The notes under the pieces are model-generated. The model saw nothing but the letters and a program-made list of their open reading frames with translations, did not search any database and was not told the origin of the DNA. Both the position numbers and the translations under genes were made by a program. From DYRG01 sp041161065 (GTDB taxonomy: Bacteria > Pseudomonadota > Gammaproteobacteria > Beggiatoales > Beggiatoaceae): a stretch of DNA of 64,000 bases. Where the stretch lies: assembly GCA_041161065.1 (NCBI GenBank), contig JBEAVE010000010.1, forward strand, positions 124,001 to 188,000. Direction: 5' to 3'. This document shows, one piece after another, positions 34,138 to 43,426 of the stretch (its first letter is position 1; each line of letters starts with the position of its first letter).

Positions 34138-36311
34138 GGACAAAAAAAACACCGCCCCCTTCCCCGCCTTTGCAAAGCGACCCGTTTGCGGATCGTGAAG
34201 CGCAAAAATATTCCAACCCTATTCCCAGTCGGGAATTTATTTTACAAAAACTCGCTGATGTGGGCGTGCCGTTGAATCGCCACGCATTGGCGGAATTGCT
34301 GGAAATTCAAGACCCTGAACAACTCGAAGGACTGCGCCGTCGCCTCAAAGCGATGGAACAAGCCGGACAATTAGTGTGGAATCGCGGTGGCGATTATGGA
34401 TTGCCGCACAAAATGGATTTGGTGCGCGGACGTGTGCAGGCGCACCCTGATGGATTTGGTTTTTTGATTCCAGACGCGGGCGGCGATGATGTGTTTTTAT
34501 CGGAAAAACAAATGCTTAGTCTTTTACATCAGGATCGGGCATTGGTTCGGGTGACGGGTTTGGATCGGCGGGGGCGGCGCGAGGGTGTGGTCGTTGAGGT
34601 TTTAGAACGCGGTTTGACCGAATTGGTGGGGCGTTATGTGCGAGAAAAGAAAATTGCGTTTGTCGAACCGCATAACCGTCGGATTTCACAAGATATTTTA
34701 ATTCCCGACGGCGAACACGGCGACGCTAAAAATGGTCAAATGGTCGTCGTTAAGTTATTGAAATATCCCGATAAACATCAACCTCCTATGGGCACAATTG
34801 TGCAAGTGTTGGGTGATGAATTGGCGGCGGGCATGGAAACCGAAGTGGCGATTCGCGCGCATAATTTGCCCAATAATTGGTCGAGCGCGGTGTTAGAAGA
34901 AATAAAAACCTTTACCGATCAAATGCCTATTGAGGGGCGTGAAGATTTGCGCCAAACGCCACTTGTCACCATCGACGGCGACGATTCGAGGGATTTCGAT
35001 GACGCGGTGTTTTGTGAGCCGCACGGCAAAGGTTGGCGATTGTTGGTGGCGATTGCGGACGTATCGCATTATGTAAAGCCTGATTCCGCGCTGGATTTGG
35101 AGGCGCAAGCGCGCGGCACGTCGGTGTATTTTCCCGACCGCGTGATTCCGATGTTGCCCGAACGGTTATCGAACGAATTATGCTCGTTAAATCCGCATGT
35201 TGAACGGTTGTGCATGGTGTGTGAGTTAATAATCAGTCACTTAGGAACGGTGCGAAAAACGCGGTTTTTTGAAGGGATTATGAAATCGTCGGCACGATTA
35301 ACTTATAACAAAGTGGCGGCTGCTTTAAAAGGTGATAAAAACGCTGTTGATGCTAACATCTTGCCGCAGATAGAAAATTTATTTCAACTCTATCAAAAAT
35401 TACGCGAACGTCGTGAGAAACGTGGTGCGATTGATTTTGATACGCAAGAAACCCGTTTTGTTTTAAATGCGGAAGGAAAAGTTGAGAAAATTGTTCCGGT
35501 TGTGAGAAATGATGCGCATCGTTTAATTGAAGAAATGATGCTTTTAGCAAATGTCGCAGCGGCGGAGTTTTTGGCGAACGCAGAAATGCCGTTTTTATAT
35601 CGTGTTCACGATGGTCCGACGCAAGAAAAACTCGGTGATTTGCATAACTTCTTGAAAGAATTAGGATTAAAAATTGGCGGCAAAGATGAACCAACCGCGC
35701 AACATTACGCTAAATTATTGAAATCTATCCAAGATCGCCCAGATTTACATCGGATTCAAACGGTTTTATTGAGAAGTTTGCAGATGGCGATGTATAGCCC
35801 TGAAAATAAAGGACATTTTGGATTAGCATTTGAACATTACGCGCATTTTACCTCGCCAATTCGTCGTTATCCTGATTTAATGGTGCATCGAGCAATTCGT
35901 CATGTTTTACAAGGAAAAACGCCCGCTGAATTTAGGTATAGCTTTGAAAATCTTAAGTTTTTAGGCGAACAATGTTCAATGGCAGAACGCCGCGCCGACG
36001 ATGCCAGTCGAGATGTTGCGTATTGGTTAAAATGCCAATATATGCTTGATAAGATTGGAGAAATTTACACAGGGATTGTCACGGGTGTGACCGCGTTTGG
36101 ATTATTTGTGGAATTGGAAGGGATTTTTATCGAAGGGTTGATTCATGTCACGGCGTTAAAAAACGATTATTATCATTATGATGCGCCGCATCACCGTTTG
36201 CGCGGCGAAAGAAGTGGCAACGTGTATCACTTATCGGATCGGTTGCAAGTGCGTGTGGTTCGAGTTAATGTCGAAGAAAAGAAAATTGATTTAATTCCTG
36301 CGGAGGCTTAA
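34131..36311 (+). CDS. rnr: ribonuclease R
   Basis: A 726-residue 3'-5' exoribonuclease. It has an N-terminal winged-helix (about 30-95), cold-shock domains, an RNB catalytic domain with IDGDDSRDFDDAVF holding the metal-binding aspartates near residue 287, HYAHFTSPIRRYPDL, and a C-terminal S1 domain (about 640-722). It lacks the long lysine-rich tail of E. coli RNase R (813 residues). The start is a TTG with AAGGA 11 bp upstream; no suitable ATG is available. It degrades structured RNA. The first half of the gene is G+C-rich, switching to AT-rich near 35270. Confidence 0.95.
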   Translation: MSRTKKTPPPSPPLQSDPFADREAQKYSNPIPSREFILQKLADVGVPLNRHALAELLEIQDPEQLEGLRRRLKAMEQAGQLVWNRGGDYGLPHKMDLVRGRVQAHPDGFGFLIPDAGGDDVFLSEKQMLSLLHQDRALVRVTGLDRRGRREGVVVEVLERGLTELVGRYVREKKIAFVEPHNRRISQDILIPDGEHGDAKNGQMVVVKLLKYPDKHQPPMGTIVQVLGDELAAGMETEVAIRAHNLPNNWSSAVLEEIKTFTDQMPIEGREDLRQTPLVTIDGDDSRDFDDAVFCEPHGKGWRLLVAIADVSHYVKPDSALDLEAQARGTSVYFPDRVIPMLPERLSNELCSLNPHVERLCMVCELIISHLGTVRKTRFFEGIMKSSARLTYNKVAAALKGDKNAVDANILPQIENLFQLYQKLRERREKRGAIDFDTQETRFVLNAEGKVEKIVPVVRNDAHRLIEEMMLLANVAAAEFLANAEMPFLYRVHDGPTQEKLGDLHNFLKELGLKIGGKDEPTAQHYAKLLKSIQDRPDLHRIQTVLLRSLQMAMYSPENKGHFGLAFEHYAHFTSPIRRYPDLMVHRAIRHVLQGKTPAEFRYSFENLKFLGEQCSMAERRADDASRDVAYWLKCQYMLDKIGEIYTGIVTGVTAFGLFVELEGIFIEGLIHVTALKNDYYHYDAPHHRLRGERSGNVYHLSDRLQVRVVRVNVEEKKIDLIPAEA

Positions 36312-36812
36312 ATGATTAAGTTTGTTTTATTTCTAATGTGGATAGGTAGTGCAAATATTTACGCAGAAATTCCCGAATCCATTAGCTTACCCAAAGAAGA
36401 AATTAAACCCACCCCTTTTGAATTACCGACTTGGTTTAAATCCTCATTTTTAGATTTACCCACAGAAATCACTGAAGCGGCTAAAATCAATAAGAAAGTC
36501 CTCATTTTTGCTCACCAAGAAAACTGCCCTTTTTGCGCGAAGTTTGTCAGCACAACCTTCAAAGATGATTCTATCAAAGAATTCATGCTCAAACATTTTG
36601 AAGTCATTGAATTAGATGTGAATGGTGATCGTGATATGACTGCTTCAAATCACCAAATGCTCAAAGAAAAGAAATTCGCCCGTGAAATAAAAATCTTCGC
36701 AACGCCTACCTTGTTGTTTCTCAATAATGAAGGCGTGATTACTAAACGTTACAGCGGTTATTATCCACCCGATATTTTTATATCTATCTTACAACAAGCC
36801 GCTGCTTCATAA
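36312..36812 (+). CDS. periplasmic thioredoxin-fold protein (SoxW/DsbC-like)
   Basis: A 166-residue exported protein with a signal peptide of about 18 residues and a thioredoxin domain. The redox motif is Cys72-Pro-Phe-Cys75 in HQENCPFCAKF; the cis-proline strand is FATPTLLFLNNEG. This CPFC active site and the length resemble SoxW and other thioredoxins linked to sulfur oxidation or cytochrome maturation. The ATG abuts the rnr stop and uses GGAGG inside the end of rnr, so it is coupled to it. Its target is not known. Confidence 0.85.
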   Translation: MIKFVLFLMWIGSANIYAEIPESISLPKEEIKPTPFELPTWFKSSFLDLPTEITEAAKINKKVLIFAHQENCPFCAKFVSTTFKDDSIKEFMLKHFEVIELDVNGDRDMTASNHQMLKEKKFAREIKIFATPTLLFLNNEGVITKRYSGYYPPDIFISILQQAAAS

Positions 36813-36834
36813 TAATAACTATTTGGAGGAAAAC

Positions 36835-36933
36835 ATGACTTGTCAATTTCGCACGTTAGTTTGGATTCTTCACCACCCAACTTTAAGAAGTTTCCTTTAC
36901 AAACGCGCCTTAACCTTAGTGAATAAAACGTAA
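36835..36933 (+). CDS. possible 32-residue peptide
   Basis: A short ORF with an excellent ribosome binding site (GGAGG, 6 bp before ATG). The peptide begins MTCQFRTLVWILHHPTLRSF and is strongly basic (Arg, Lys, His). It fills the gap between the thioredoxin-fold gene and the GST gene, with its stop 4 bp before the GST start. It could be a leader peptide that drives GST translation, or a small gene. No family resemblance was recognised. Confidence 0.4.
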   Translation: MTCQFRTLVWILHHPTLRSFLYKRALTLVNKT

Positions 36934-36937
36934 AGAT

Positions 36938-37588
36938 ATGCCATTAGAACTGATTAGTTTCAAGCTCTGTCCTTTTGTACAACGCTCCGTGATTACTTTA
37001 TTGGAGAAAGGGCATGATTTTCAGATTTCGTACATTAATTTGGATGCTCCACCGCAGTGGTTTAAGGATATATCTCCCCTGTGCAAAGTGCCCGTTCTTA
37101 AGGTGGAAGGAGACGTGTTATTTGAATCCGCCGTCATCAACGAATACCTCGATGAAATAACGCCCCCTTCTTTGCATCCGCTTGATCCGCTTACGAAAGC
37201 AAAGAACCGTGCATGGATTGAATTTGGTTCTGAATTGCTCATGACGCAGTTTCGTTTCATTACCGCGCAAGACAAAAATACCTATGAAACAACCTTAAAA
37301 GAACTACGAGAGAAACTTCAACGGCTTGAAACGGTTGTCAGTGGAGGAAGTTTCTTTAATGGAGAAACCTTTTCATTAGTCGACACCGCTTACGCGCCCC
37401 TTTTTATGCGATTGGCATTATTAAAACAGTGGACTAAAGTTGATTTTTATGACAATCTACCGAAGGTTCAGCATTGGAGCGATGTGTTGCTGACAAAAGA
37501 GTCTGTTAAAAATTCGGTAGTAGAAGATTTTGCTGATTTATTTGAAATGCGCCTCAAAAACGCGAATAGCTATATTTTTATAACGTAG
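36938..37588 (+). CDS. glutathione S-transferase family protein
   Basis: A 216-residue two-domain GST. The N-terminal thioredoxin fold has LCPFVQRSVITLLEK with a Cys at the catalytic position (as in omega and dehydroascorbate reductase types), SPLCKVPVLKVEG with the cis-proline, and DVLFESAVINEYLDE with the glutathione gamma-glutamyl-binding Glu-Ser. An all-helical C-terminal domain follows. Substrates cannot be told. There is no strong ribosome binding site; translation may depend on the preceding 32-codon ORF. Confidence 0.9.
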   Translation: MPLELISFKLCPFVQRSVITLLEKGHDFQISYINLDAPPQWFKDISPLCKVPVLKVEGDVLFESAVINEYLDEITPPSLHPLDPLTKAKNRAWIEFGSELLMTQFRFITAQDKNTYETTLKELREKLQRLETVVSGGSFFNGETFSLVDTAYAPLFMRLALLKQWTKVDFYDNLPKVQHWSDVLLTKESVKNSVVEDFADLFEMRLKNANSYIFIT

Positions 37589-37605
37589 ACTCTCATGCAC
37601 CTTGA

Positions 37606-37650
37606 TTGGCAATCACGCTCATTTAATGGTTGCCGATTCTTTTCTTGTTT
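37606..37650 (+). terminator. probable terminator after the GST gene
   Basis: TTGGCAA (37606-37612) pairs with TTGCCGA (37630-37636, one G-T pair), then a T-rich run follows. Confidence 0.45.
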
Positions 37651-37677
37651 GCAAATCTAATTGTTGGAGAAACGATA

Positions 37678-37971
37678 ATGAACGATCTTAAAGAACGCGC
37701 GTTATCTTTGGACATTTGGTTACGCGGCTTATTAACCCTTTTATTTATTTTTGTTTTTGGAATAACCTATTGGATTATTTTGGGGGTTGCGTTCTTTCAA
37801 TTTGGCGCGTGGTTGATTACAGGAGAAACGAATGAACGGTTGCAAGATTTTAGTGAAAGTTTAACCACTTACATTTACCAAATTACCCAATATTTAACGT
37901 TTAATTCTGAAGAAAAACCTTTCCCTTTTAGTCGCCTGCCGACCATTCATCACAAATCTCCCTTCGAATAA
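37678..37971 (+). CDS. DUF4389 domain-containing membrane protein
   Basis: A 97-residue protein starting MNDLKERALSLDIWLRGL, with one or two hydrophobic segments (about 20-50) and a FQFGAWLITGETNERL segment like the DUF4389 family of small lipid-associated membrane proteins in sulfur-oxidising and related gammaproteobacteria. The ATG at 37678 has GGAG upstream and is preferred over a start 48 bp earlier. It appears monocistronic. Function unknown. Confidence 0.8.
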   Translation: MNDLKERALSLDIWLRGLLTLLFIFVFGITYWIILGVAFFQFGAWLITGETNERLQDFSESLTTYIYQITQYLTFNSEEKPFPFSRLPTIHHKSPFE

Positions 37972-37985
37972 ATAATTAGGGGTAA

Positions 37986-38019
37986 TGATCAAATGAGATG
38001 TTAGGATTTCCTTTGATCA
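37986..38019. repeat. inverted repeat between DUF4389 gene and pilQ
   Basis: TGATCAAA (37986-37993) and TTTGATCA (38012-38019) form an 8 bp perfect stem with an 18-base loop. There is no T run directly after it. It may act as a weak terminator or mRNA stabiliser for the convergent genes. Confidence 0.4.
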
Positions 38020-38042
38020 CGACTGAGGTTTTGTAATGGTGA

Positions 38043-40253
38043 TTATTGCACTTCATTTTCTTTCAAAATTTTCGGCGTGACAAATATCAACAATTCACTA
38101 CGCGAATTTCCTTCTTGGCGATTTCTAAACAAACCACCAATAATAGGCAAATCACTAAAGAACGGGATTCGCTTCATTTTGTTGCTACTGGTTTGTTCAT
38201 AAACGCCGCCCAGAACCACTGTTTCTCCATTGCTAACTAACACTTTTGTTTTCACTTCGCGGCGTTCAAAATTACCCGGCAATGAACCGAGATTATCTTT
38301 TTTCACGGCTAAGTCCATGATAACTCGATCATCTGGGGTAATTTGGGGGGTGACTTTTAATTCCAACGTCACTTCTTTGAAAGTAGGCGCGGCGGCGGCA
38401 TTTGCGCCAGCTGTCCCTTGAACAGCGACTTCAACCCCTTGTTTAATAAGAGCTTCTTGTTGATTGGCGGTGATAACGCGCGGACTGGCGACAACTTCCC
38501 CGCGCCCGTCGCTTTGCAAAGCACTCAATTCAAGTTGTAATAAATAACTGCCCACCCGTCCAATCGCCAAACCAAAAGAAGCCGCTTTGCCTGTAATGGG
38601 TGAGGCGGGCAAATCTACAATGAAATCATTGGGCGTAGCGGTGCTTGTTGGCGATACGGGCACTGAGGTGTTCAAATTCCCCGAAGTGTTGCCCGTAATA
38701 ATGCCCCAATCTTGGCGAGAACCATTTGCACTGGTTGTAAAATGTGCGTTAGTTGTTTGACCAAATCTTACCCCTAAATCTTTTGCAAAATCCTCACTTG
38801 CAATCACCACTCTTGATTCAATTAACACCTGCCGAACGGGTTTATCCAATGCGGTTACTAATCGCCGAATTTCTGCTAATTTATCAGAGGTATCTTGCAC
38901 TAATAAGGTATTGGTTCGTTCATCGACAGAAACGTTACCATTTTTAGAAAGAAACGAATGCTGCGCATCACCACTTGCTTTAGATTTTAAGAGCGCGCTA
39001 ATGGTGCTTGCTTTAGAATAATTGATTTGGATAAATTCGGTTCGAACAGGCTCTAGTTCTTTAATACCTTTCTTTGCTTCGAGCTCGGCTTTTTCTCGCG
39101 CAGAAATGCTTGCTTTTGAATCAATCATGCGCACATTTCCAATCTCTTTGTAGCCCAATCCATTCGATTCTAAAATAATATCCCACGCTTGATCCCAAGG
39201 CACATTTTTCAAACGCAACGACATATCCCCTTGCAATGCGTTAGTAAATACGACATTGAAATTGTGCATTTCCGCAATTAATGTGAGAACCGCTTGCACA
39301 CTAATCTTTTGGAAATTGAGAGAAAGTCGTTCACCCGAATATTTCTTTTTTGTCAAATCCATTTGATCTTCTAACTCGGGGGCTTTATGTTTAACTTCAA
39401 TCGTATAGAAATTATCCGTTTGATAACCCAAATACTCAAAATCCCCACTCGCTGTAATGGTCATAATGGTGTTTTTGTTTTTGTGCGTGGTATCCACAGA
39501 AAGCACCGGCGTTGCAAAATCTGTGACGTCTAATTTGCGATCTAGTTTCTCTGGCAAATGCGCATTTTTGAAATCAACAATAATATCTTTTCCTTTGCGT
39601 TCCATTTCGATAGGCATAGTCGATTGAGAAAGCGCAACAATAATTCTTCCTCCTCCATCTTCTCCCCGTCTGAAATCAATATTTTTTAAGGCGGGTCCAT
39701 AATAACTTTCATTATCATCAGCGGGCGAGGGTTGTTTAACCACAGTTGAAACGGGAGTTGCTTCTGTTTGTGGAGGAACAGTTGGTGCATTGTCAATGGC
39801 TTTATTTTGAGCAACGTTTTGAGCAATGCTCGACGAGTTGTTTAATAATGAAATAATCAACTTATCTTGGAGGGTGTTCATTTCATATTGAACATTATCA
39901 ATTAAATCCACCACTAAGCGGGTTCGATTGTTTGCTTCGACCGCATTAATTGCGCTGACCATGCCAATGCCAACCCGTTGAAAACGTTCTTTAACGTCCA
40001 ATTGAACATTAGGAAAATCAAACACCAAGCGCGCCGGATTTTGGGTAGGAAAACCCACCGGAGTGGGCGCAGTTTGATTAAATTGCAGTTCTATTTGAAT
40101 TTGATTTCCGGGTAGAACAGAATAACCAATTTTCTTTAACTGCGCATCGGCAGCATTTGCTATATTGGGAAATCCCCCTCCACAAATCATTGTACAAATA
40201 AGCCAGAACCATAGTGAGAAATAGCGGCGATATGTCATTGTTTGCCCTGTCAT
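38043..40253 (-). CDS. pilQ: type IV pilus secretin PilQ
   Basis: A 736-residue outer-membrane secretin. After the signal peptide there are two AMIN peptidoglycan-binding domains (about 35-130 and 185-290), an STN domain near 310-380, an N0/N1-type region with ERTNTLLVQDT, and the secretin pore (about 545-735) ending LLIFVTPKIL. It forms the channel for the pilus fibre. GAGG precedes the ATG at 40253. It is the last gene of pilMNOPQ. The shikimate genes that often follow pilQ (aroK, aroB) are absent here. Confidence 0.96.
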   Translation of the reverse strand: MTGQTMTYRRYFSLWFWLICTMICGGGFPNIANAADAQLKKIGYSVLPGNQIQIELQFNQTAPTPVGFPTQNPARLVFDFPNVQLDVKERFQRVGIGMVSAINAVEANNRTRLVVDLIDNVQYEMNTLQDKLIISLLNNSSSIAQNVAQNKAIDNAPTVPPQTEATPVSTVVKQPSPADDNESYYGPALKNIDFRRGEDGGGRIIVALSQSTMPIEMERKGKDIIVDFKNAHLPEKLDRKLDVTDFATPVLSVDTTHKNKNTIMTITASGDFEYLGYQTDNFYTIEVKHKAPELEDQMDLTKKKYSGERLSLNFQKISVQAVLTLIAEMHNFNVVFTNALQGDMSLRLKNVPWDQAWDIILESNGLGYKEIGNVRMIDSKASISAREKAELEAKKGIKELEPVRTEFIQINYSKASTISALLKSKASGDAQHSFLSKNGNVSVDERTNTLLVQDTSDKLAEIRRLVTALDKPVRQVLIESRVVIASEDFAKDLGVRFGQTTNAHFTTSANGSRQDWGIITGNTSGNLNTSVPVSPTSTATPNDFIVDLPASPITGKAASFGLAIGRVGSYLLQLELSALQSDGRGEVVASPRVITANQQEALIKQGVEVAVQGTAGANAAAAPTFKEVTLELKVTPQITPDDRVIMDLAVKKDNLGSLPGNFERREVKTKVLVSNGETVVLGGVYEQTSSNKMKRIPFFSDLPIIGGLFRNRQEGNSRSELLIFVTPKILKENEVQ

Positions 40254-40286
40254 GCGTTGCCTCTTTTTTGGGTTTTATCAGGGTTG

Positions 40287-40835
40287 TTATTCCTTCATTG
40301 TAATAGCAGATGAACGCTCAAAATAGCAGCCAATTTCATCACTATACAATTCATTAATATCTATTTTATTTTCAGAGATACCTATAATTTTTCCATAGTT
40401 CTGTCCAACGTAGTTGTTTAGACGAACCATGTGAACAATTCTTTGTGGATCAGCAATCAACGCCCACATATTATCTCCCTCTTGTAATGTACCGACCATT
40501 GTTAAAGAATCCAGAGGAAATCCCTCTAAGGGTTCTTTATTGCGATAAGTATCCGGTCTAATACACCCGGGAGGAAGCGCATTTGCATTTGCGTTGTTCG
40601 CATTATCCATTGCATCCTTCTTTTCTTTATCGAAATCCTCAAAAGGCGATCGGGTACTCGCCCCTTCGTAAGGAACGATGTTTTCAGTTGGAAAGGCGGG
40701 CATGGGTAATAATGCAACTTTTTTCTCTGCTTTAATGGTTTCAATAAATTGTTTCAAATCGGGCATTTCTTGATCGGTACAAGCTGATAGAAAAAGTACC
40801 GCGATCCAGAGCAAAATTGTTATCGTTCTTTTCAT
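40287..40835 (-). CDS. pilP: type IV pilus lipoprotein PilP
   Basis: A 182-residue lipoprotein with lipobox LSAC (lipidated Cys19). The linker region has RSPFEDFDKEKK, typical of PilP, and the C-terminal beta-sandwich has LDSLTMVGTLQEGDNMWALI and GKIIGISENKIDINEL. PilP connects the inner-membrane PilN/PilO pair to the PilQ secretin. The linker contains an Asn/Ala-rich stretch (MDNANNANANA). It lies 17 bp after pilO. Confidence 0.94.
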   Translation of the reverse strand: MKRTITILLWIAVLFLSACTDQEMPDLKQFIETIKAEKKVALLPMPAFPTENIVPYEGASTRSPFEDFDKEKKDAMDNANNANANALPPGCIRPDTYRNKEPLEGFPLDSLTMVGTLQEGDNMWALIADPQRIVHMVRLNNYVGQNYGKIIGISENKIDINELYSDEIGCYFERSSAITMKE

Positions 40836-40852
40836 AGATTTAACCCGTCAAA

Positions 40853-41512
40853 CTATTTCTTATCAGGCGCAGCAGGCGGCGCGGCGGGTTTAGGTGCACT
40901 GGCTTTTTCTTCATCGGCATCTTTATAACGATAGGTTTTTGCAGTGGTATCTAAGGTTAAATCTCCAGTTTTACTATTTGGAACGGGTGCAATTGTAATG
41001 TTATGTTGCGTGACGATACGTTGTAATATTGCAATGTCGCTCACAAATTTTCCCAGCGCGTGATATGTTCCGCGAACCCTTAATTTGATGGGTAATTCTT
41101 TATAGAAACCGCCTTGTCCGTCTCGTTCGCCGAGCGGTTGAAAAAGCTCAAAGTTCAAACCATTTGCCAAACCCGTTTGAGAAATATCGACTAACAAAGC
41201 GGGCACTTCTGTTTCGGTGGGTAGTTTCTTTAAGAGTTCCTTAAATGAATCTTCAATTTGTTTGAGTTGTTCTTTGAGTTTATCGAGTGAATTTGCTTCA
41301 ATTTGTTTAGTTCTAAAATCTTCCTTTAATTTAACTTCTTCTTGTTCTAATTTATCTAAGTTAGCCAATTGTTCTTGTGTAATGAAATAGAAACCCGCGC
41401 CGGCTGCTAACACACAAACCAACAAAATAACGACTATTTTGACGGGAACAGGCCAATTTCCAATGTCATTTGGGTCGATGTCTTGGAAATCTTCTAACTT
41501 AAATGCAGCCAT
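40853..41512 (-). CDS. pilO: type IV pilus inner membrane protein PilO
   Basis: A 219-residue bitopic protein with one membrane helix (about 26-47), a coiled coil rich in E, K and L (about 50-95) and a ferredoxin-like periplasmic domain with LLVDISQTGLANGLNFELFQP. It ends in an Ala/Pro-rich tail. It forms the alignment subcomplex with PilN. 15 bp separate it from pilN. Confidence 0.94.
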   Translation of the reverse strand: MAAFKLEDFQDIDPNDIGNWPVPVKIVVILLVCVLAAGAGFYFITQEQLANLDKLEQEEVKLKEDFRTKQIEANSLDKLKEQLKQIEDSFKELLKKLPTETEVPALLVDISQTGLANGLNFELFQPLGERDGQGGFYKELPIKLRVRGTYHALGKFVSDIAILQRIVTQHNITIAPVPNSKTGDLTLDTTAKTYRYKDADEEKASAPKPAAPPAAPDKK

Positions 41513-41527
41513 GTTGTTTCCTTTAAG

Positions 41528-42181
41528 TTATTTCTTAGGACCGGGGGGGGTTGCGGCGGCGGCTTTGGCGGCGGCAGCAGCTTTTTCTTTTTCAGCCTTT
41601 TCTTTCTCGGCTTTTTCTTTTTCTTTATCCACTTTAGATTTTTCTTGTTGAATAATGAGTTTGAACTCACTTTCTTTAGAACCTTCTTTAGAATTAGCGG
41701 TGGTTTGGATAATAACTAAATTAGGTTTTTCAAAAAACGGAGAATCATCTAATTTACGCATTAAACTAGAAACCCGCGCGCTGGATTGTGCAACGCCTTC
41801 TAATGTAATTTTATCTTCGAGTTGCGCGATTCTTCTGTAGAAAACACCGGGCGGCATTGTTTTCGCAAAGTCATTGAACATATTAACAATTTCAGGACGA
41901 CTGGTTTGTAATTGGTGAATAATTTCAATCCGTTTGGTGAGGCTTTCATGTTTTTTACGAATTTCTTTAATTTCTTCGATTTTCTTTTCGGCTTCTTTAA
42001 TTTGTTTTGAAATATATTCATTGCGCGATTTTTGGTATTCGGAGAGGACTTCGATATAGTAATAAACCCCAAAAAAAAGCATTCCGGTAATGCCTAATGC
42101 GATTGAGGTGTGGATTGCAAAACGGGTTTCACGTTCTTTGCGTAGAACCGCTCGCCAAGGTAATAAATTAATGCGCGCCAT
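41528..42181 (-). CDS. pilN: type IV pilus inner membrane protein PilN
   Basis: A 217-residue protein beginning MARINLLPWRAVLRKERE, the motif that docks into PilM. A membrane helix lies at about 24-45, followed by a coiled coil and a periplasmic fold with MPPGVFYRRIAQLEDKITLEG. The last 45 residues are a charged KEKAEKEKA repeat, then Ala-rich, ending PPGPKK, which is unusual for PilN. The DNA of the tail contains an uninterrupted run of eight G (41543-41550). Confidence 0.95.
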   Translation of the reverse strand: MARINLLPWRAVLRKERETRFAIHTSIALGITGMLFFGVYYYIEVLSEYQKSRNEYISKQIKEAEKKIEEIKEIRKKHESLTKRIEIIHQLQTSRPEIVNMFNDFAKTMPPGVFYRRIAQLEDKITLEGVAQSSARVSSLMRKLDDSPFFEKPNLVIIQTTANSKEGSKESEFKLIIQQEKSKVDKEKEKAEKEKAEKEKAAAAAKAAAATPPGPKK

Positions 42182-42206
42182 ATTTCAAAAACTCTTTATT
42201 TTTCTT

Positions 42207-43289
42207 TTACATGGGAGGATCAAAACTACGAATCGCCAAACCACAAGCAATCATGAGGGACGGCGCATCATTCATCAGGGCTTTTTTGTTCACTTTGGCA
42301 GAAACCGACATATTTGCAAAAGGATTTGCGACGGTGACGTGTCCGCCAATTTTGTCGGCGATATGCTCAACGATGCCGGGAATTGCCGCACAACCGCCTG
42401 CGATAACGGTGTGGGCGATATTGCCGGTGGTCGCGGCGGAATAGTAAAACTGCACCATTCGGCTGATTTCCTGCGCCACTTCGTCCTTAAAAGGCTCTAA
42501 CACTTCGCTTTCGTAATCTTCGGGCAGTCCGCCGTGACGTTTTGCCAGCGCAGCTTCCTCAAAACTTAAACCGTAACGTTGTTGGATATGTTCGGTGAGT
42601 TGATTGCCCCCAAAGTTTTGCTCTCGAATATACACGATTTTCAAATCATTTAAAATGGTAAATGTCATATTACTCGCGCCAATATCAATTAGCGCAATGA
42701 CATCTTTTGGGTCGATTTCTGGATCATTTTGGGCGAGCAATGCAAAAGCGTTTTCTAGCGCGAACAATTCTAAATCCACCACTTTCACTTTTAAACCCGC
42801 TAATTCCATTGCTGCAACGCGATCATCAATAATATCTCGTTTTGAAGCGGCTAATAAAACATCGGATTCTTCGGTGGGGTTTTTCTCACTCGGACCAATC
42901 AACTCAAAATCAAAATACACTTCATCAATTGGGAAAGAAATATGGGTTTCTGCCTGCATTTGAACTTCGGCTTCCATTTCGTTATCAGACAAACCCGCAG
43001 GCATTTGAATAATTTTATTAATCACAGAAGAACCAGCAACCGCGACGGCGGCGTGATTGGCTTTTACTTTGGTGCGTTTGAGGGCACGTTTGACCGCATC
43101 AGCGACGGCTTCCACGTCCTTAATCATTTTATCCTCGACTATTTTGGGGGCTAACGGCTCGACCGCGTAACTTTCCACGCGATAATTTTTATTACCTTTG
43201 CCCACTTGTGCGAGTTCGAGCATTTTAACGGCGGTCGAGCTAATATCGACACCCACCACCGGAATCGGTGCAGGTCTAAACAACCACAT
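42207..43289 (-). CDS. pilM: type IV pilus actin-like ATPase PilM
   Basis: A 360-residue cytoplasmic protein of the FtsA/actin fold. VVGVDISSTAVKMLEL forms the phosphate 1 loop, ALIDIGASNMTFTILND the second, and VIAGGCAAIPGIVEHIADKI the adenosine motif. It binds the N-terminus of PilN. It heads the pilMNOPQ operon and is divergent from PBP1A across 137 bp, the standard arrangement in gammaproteobacteria. Confidence 0.96.
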   Translation of the reverse strand: MWLFRPAPIPVVGVDISSTAVKMLELAQVGKGNKNYRVESYAVEPLAPKIVEDKMIKDVEAVADAVKRALKRTKVKANHAAVAVAGSSVINKIIQMPAGLSDNEMEAEVQMQAETHISFPIDEVYFDFELIGPSEKNPTEESDVLLAASKRDIIDDRVAAMELAGLKVKVVDLELFALENAFALLAQNDPEIDPKDVIALIDIGASNMTFTILNDLKIVYIREQNFGGNQLTEHIQQRYGLSFEEAALAKRHGGLPEDYESEVLEPFKDEVAQEISRMVQFYYSAATTGNIAHTVIAGGCAAIPGIVEHIADKIGGHVTVANPFANMSVSAKVNKKALMNDAPSLMIACGLAIRSFDPPM

Positions 43290-43426
43290 AGCAACACTCC
43301 AAAGAAAAACAACCCATTAGCACAGTTTCATCACCTATCACTTGAATCTTCACGCATAACTATACAGGATTTAAATATATAAAACAGCCACCGCAATCGC
43401 AACTAATCTAACCTCGTTATGATAAG

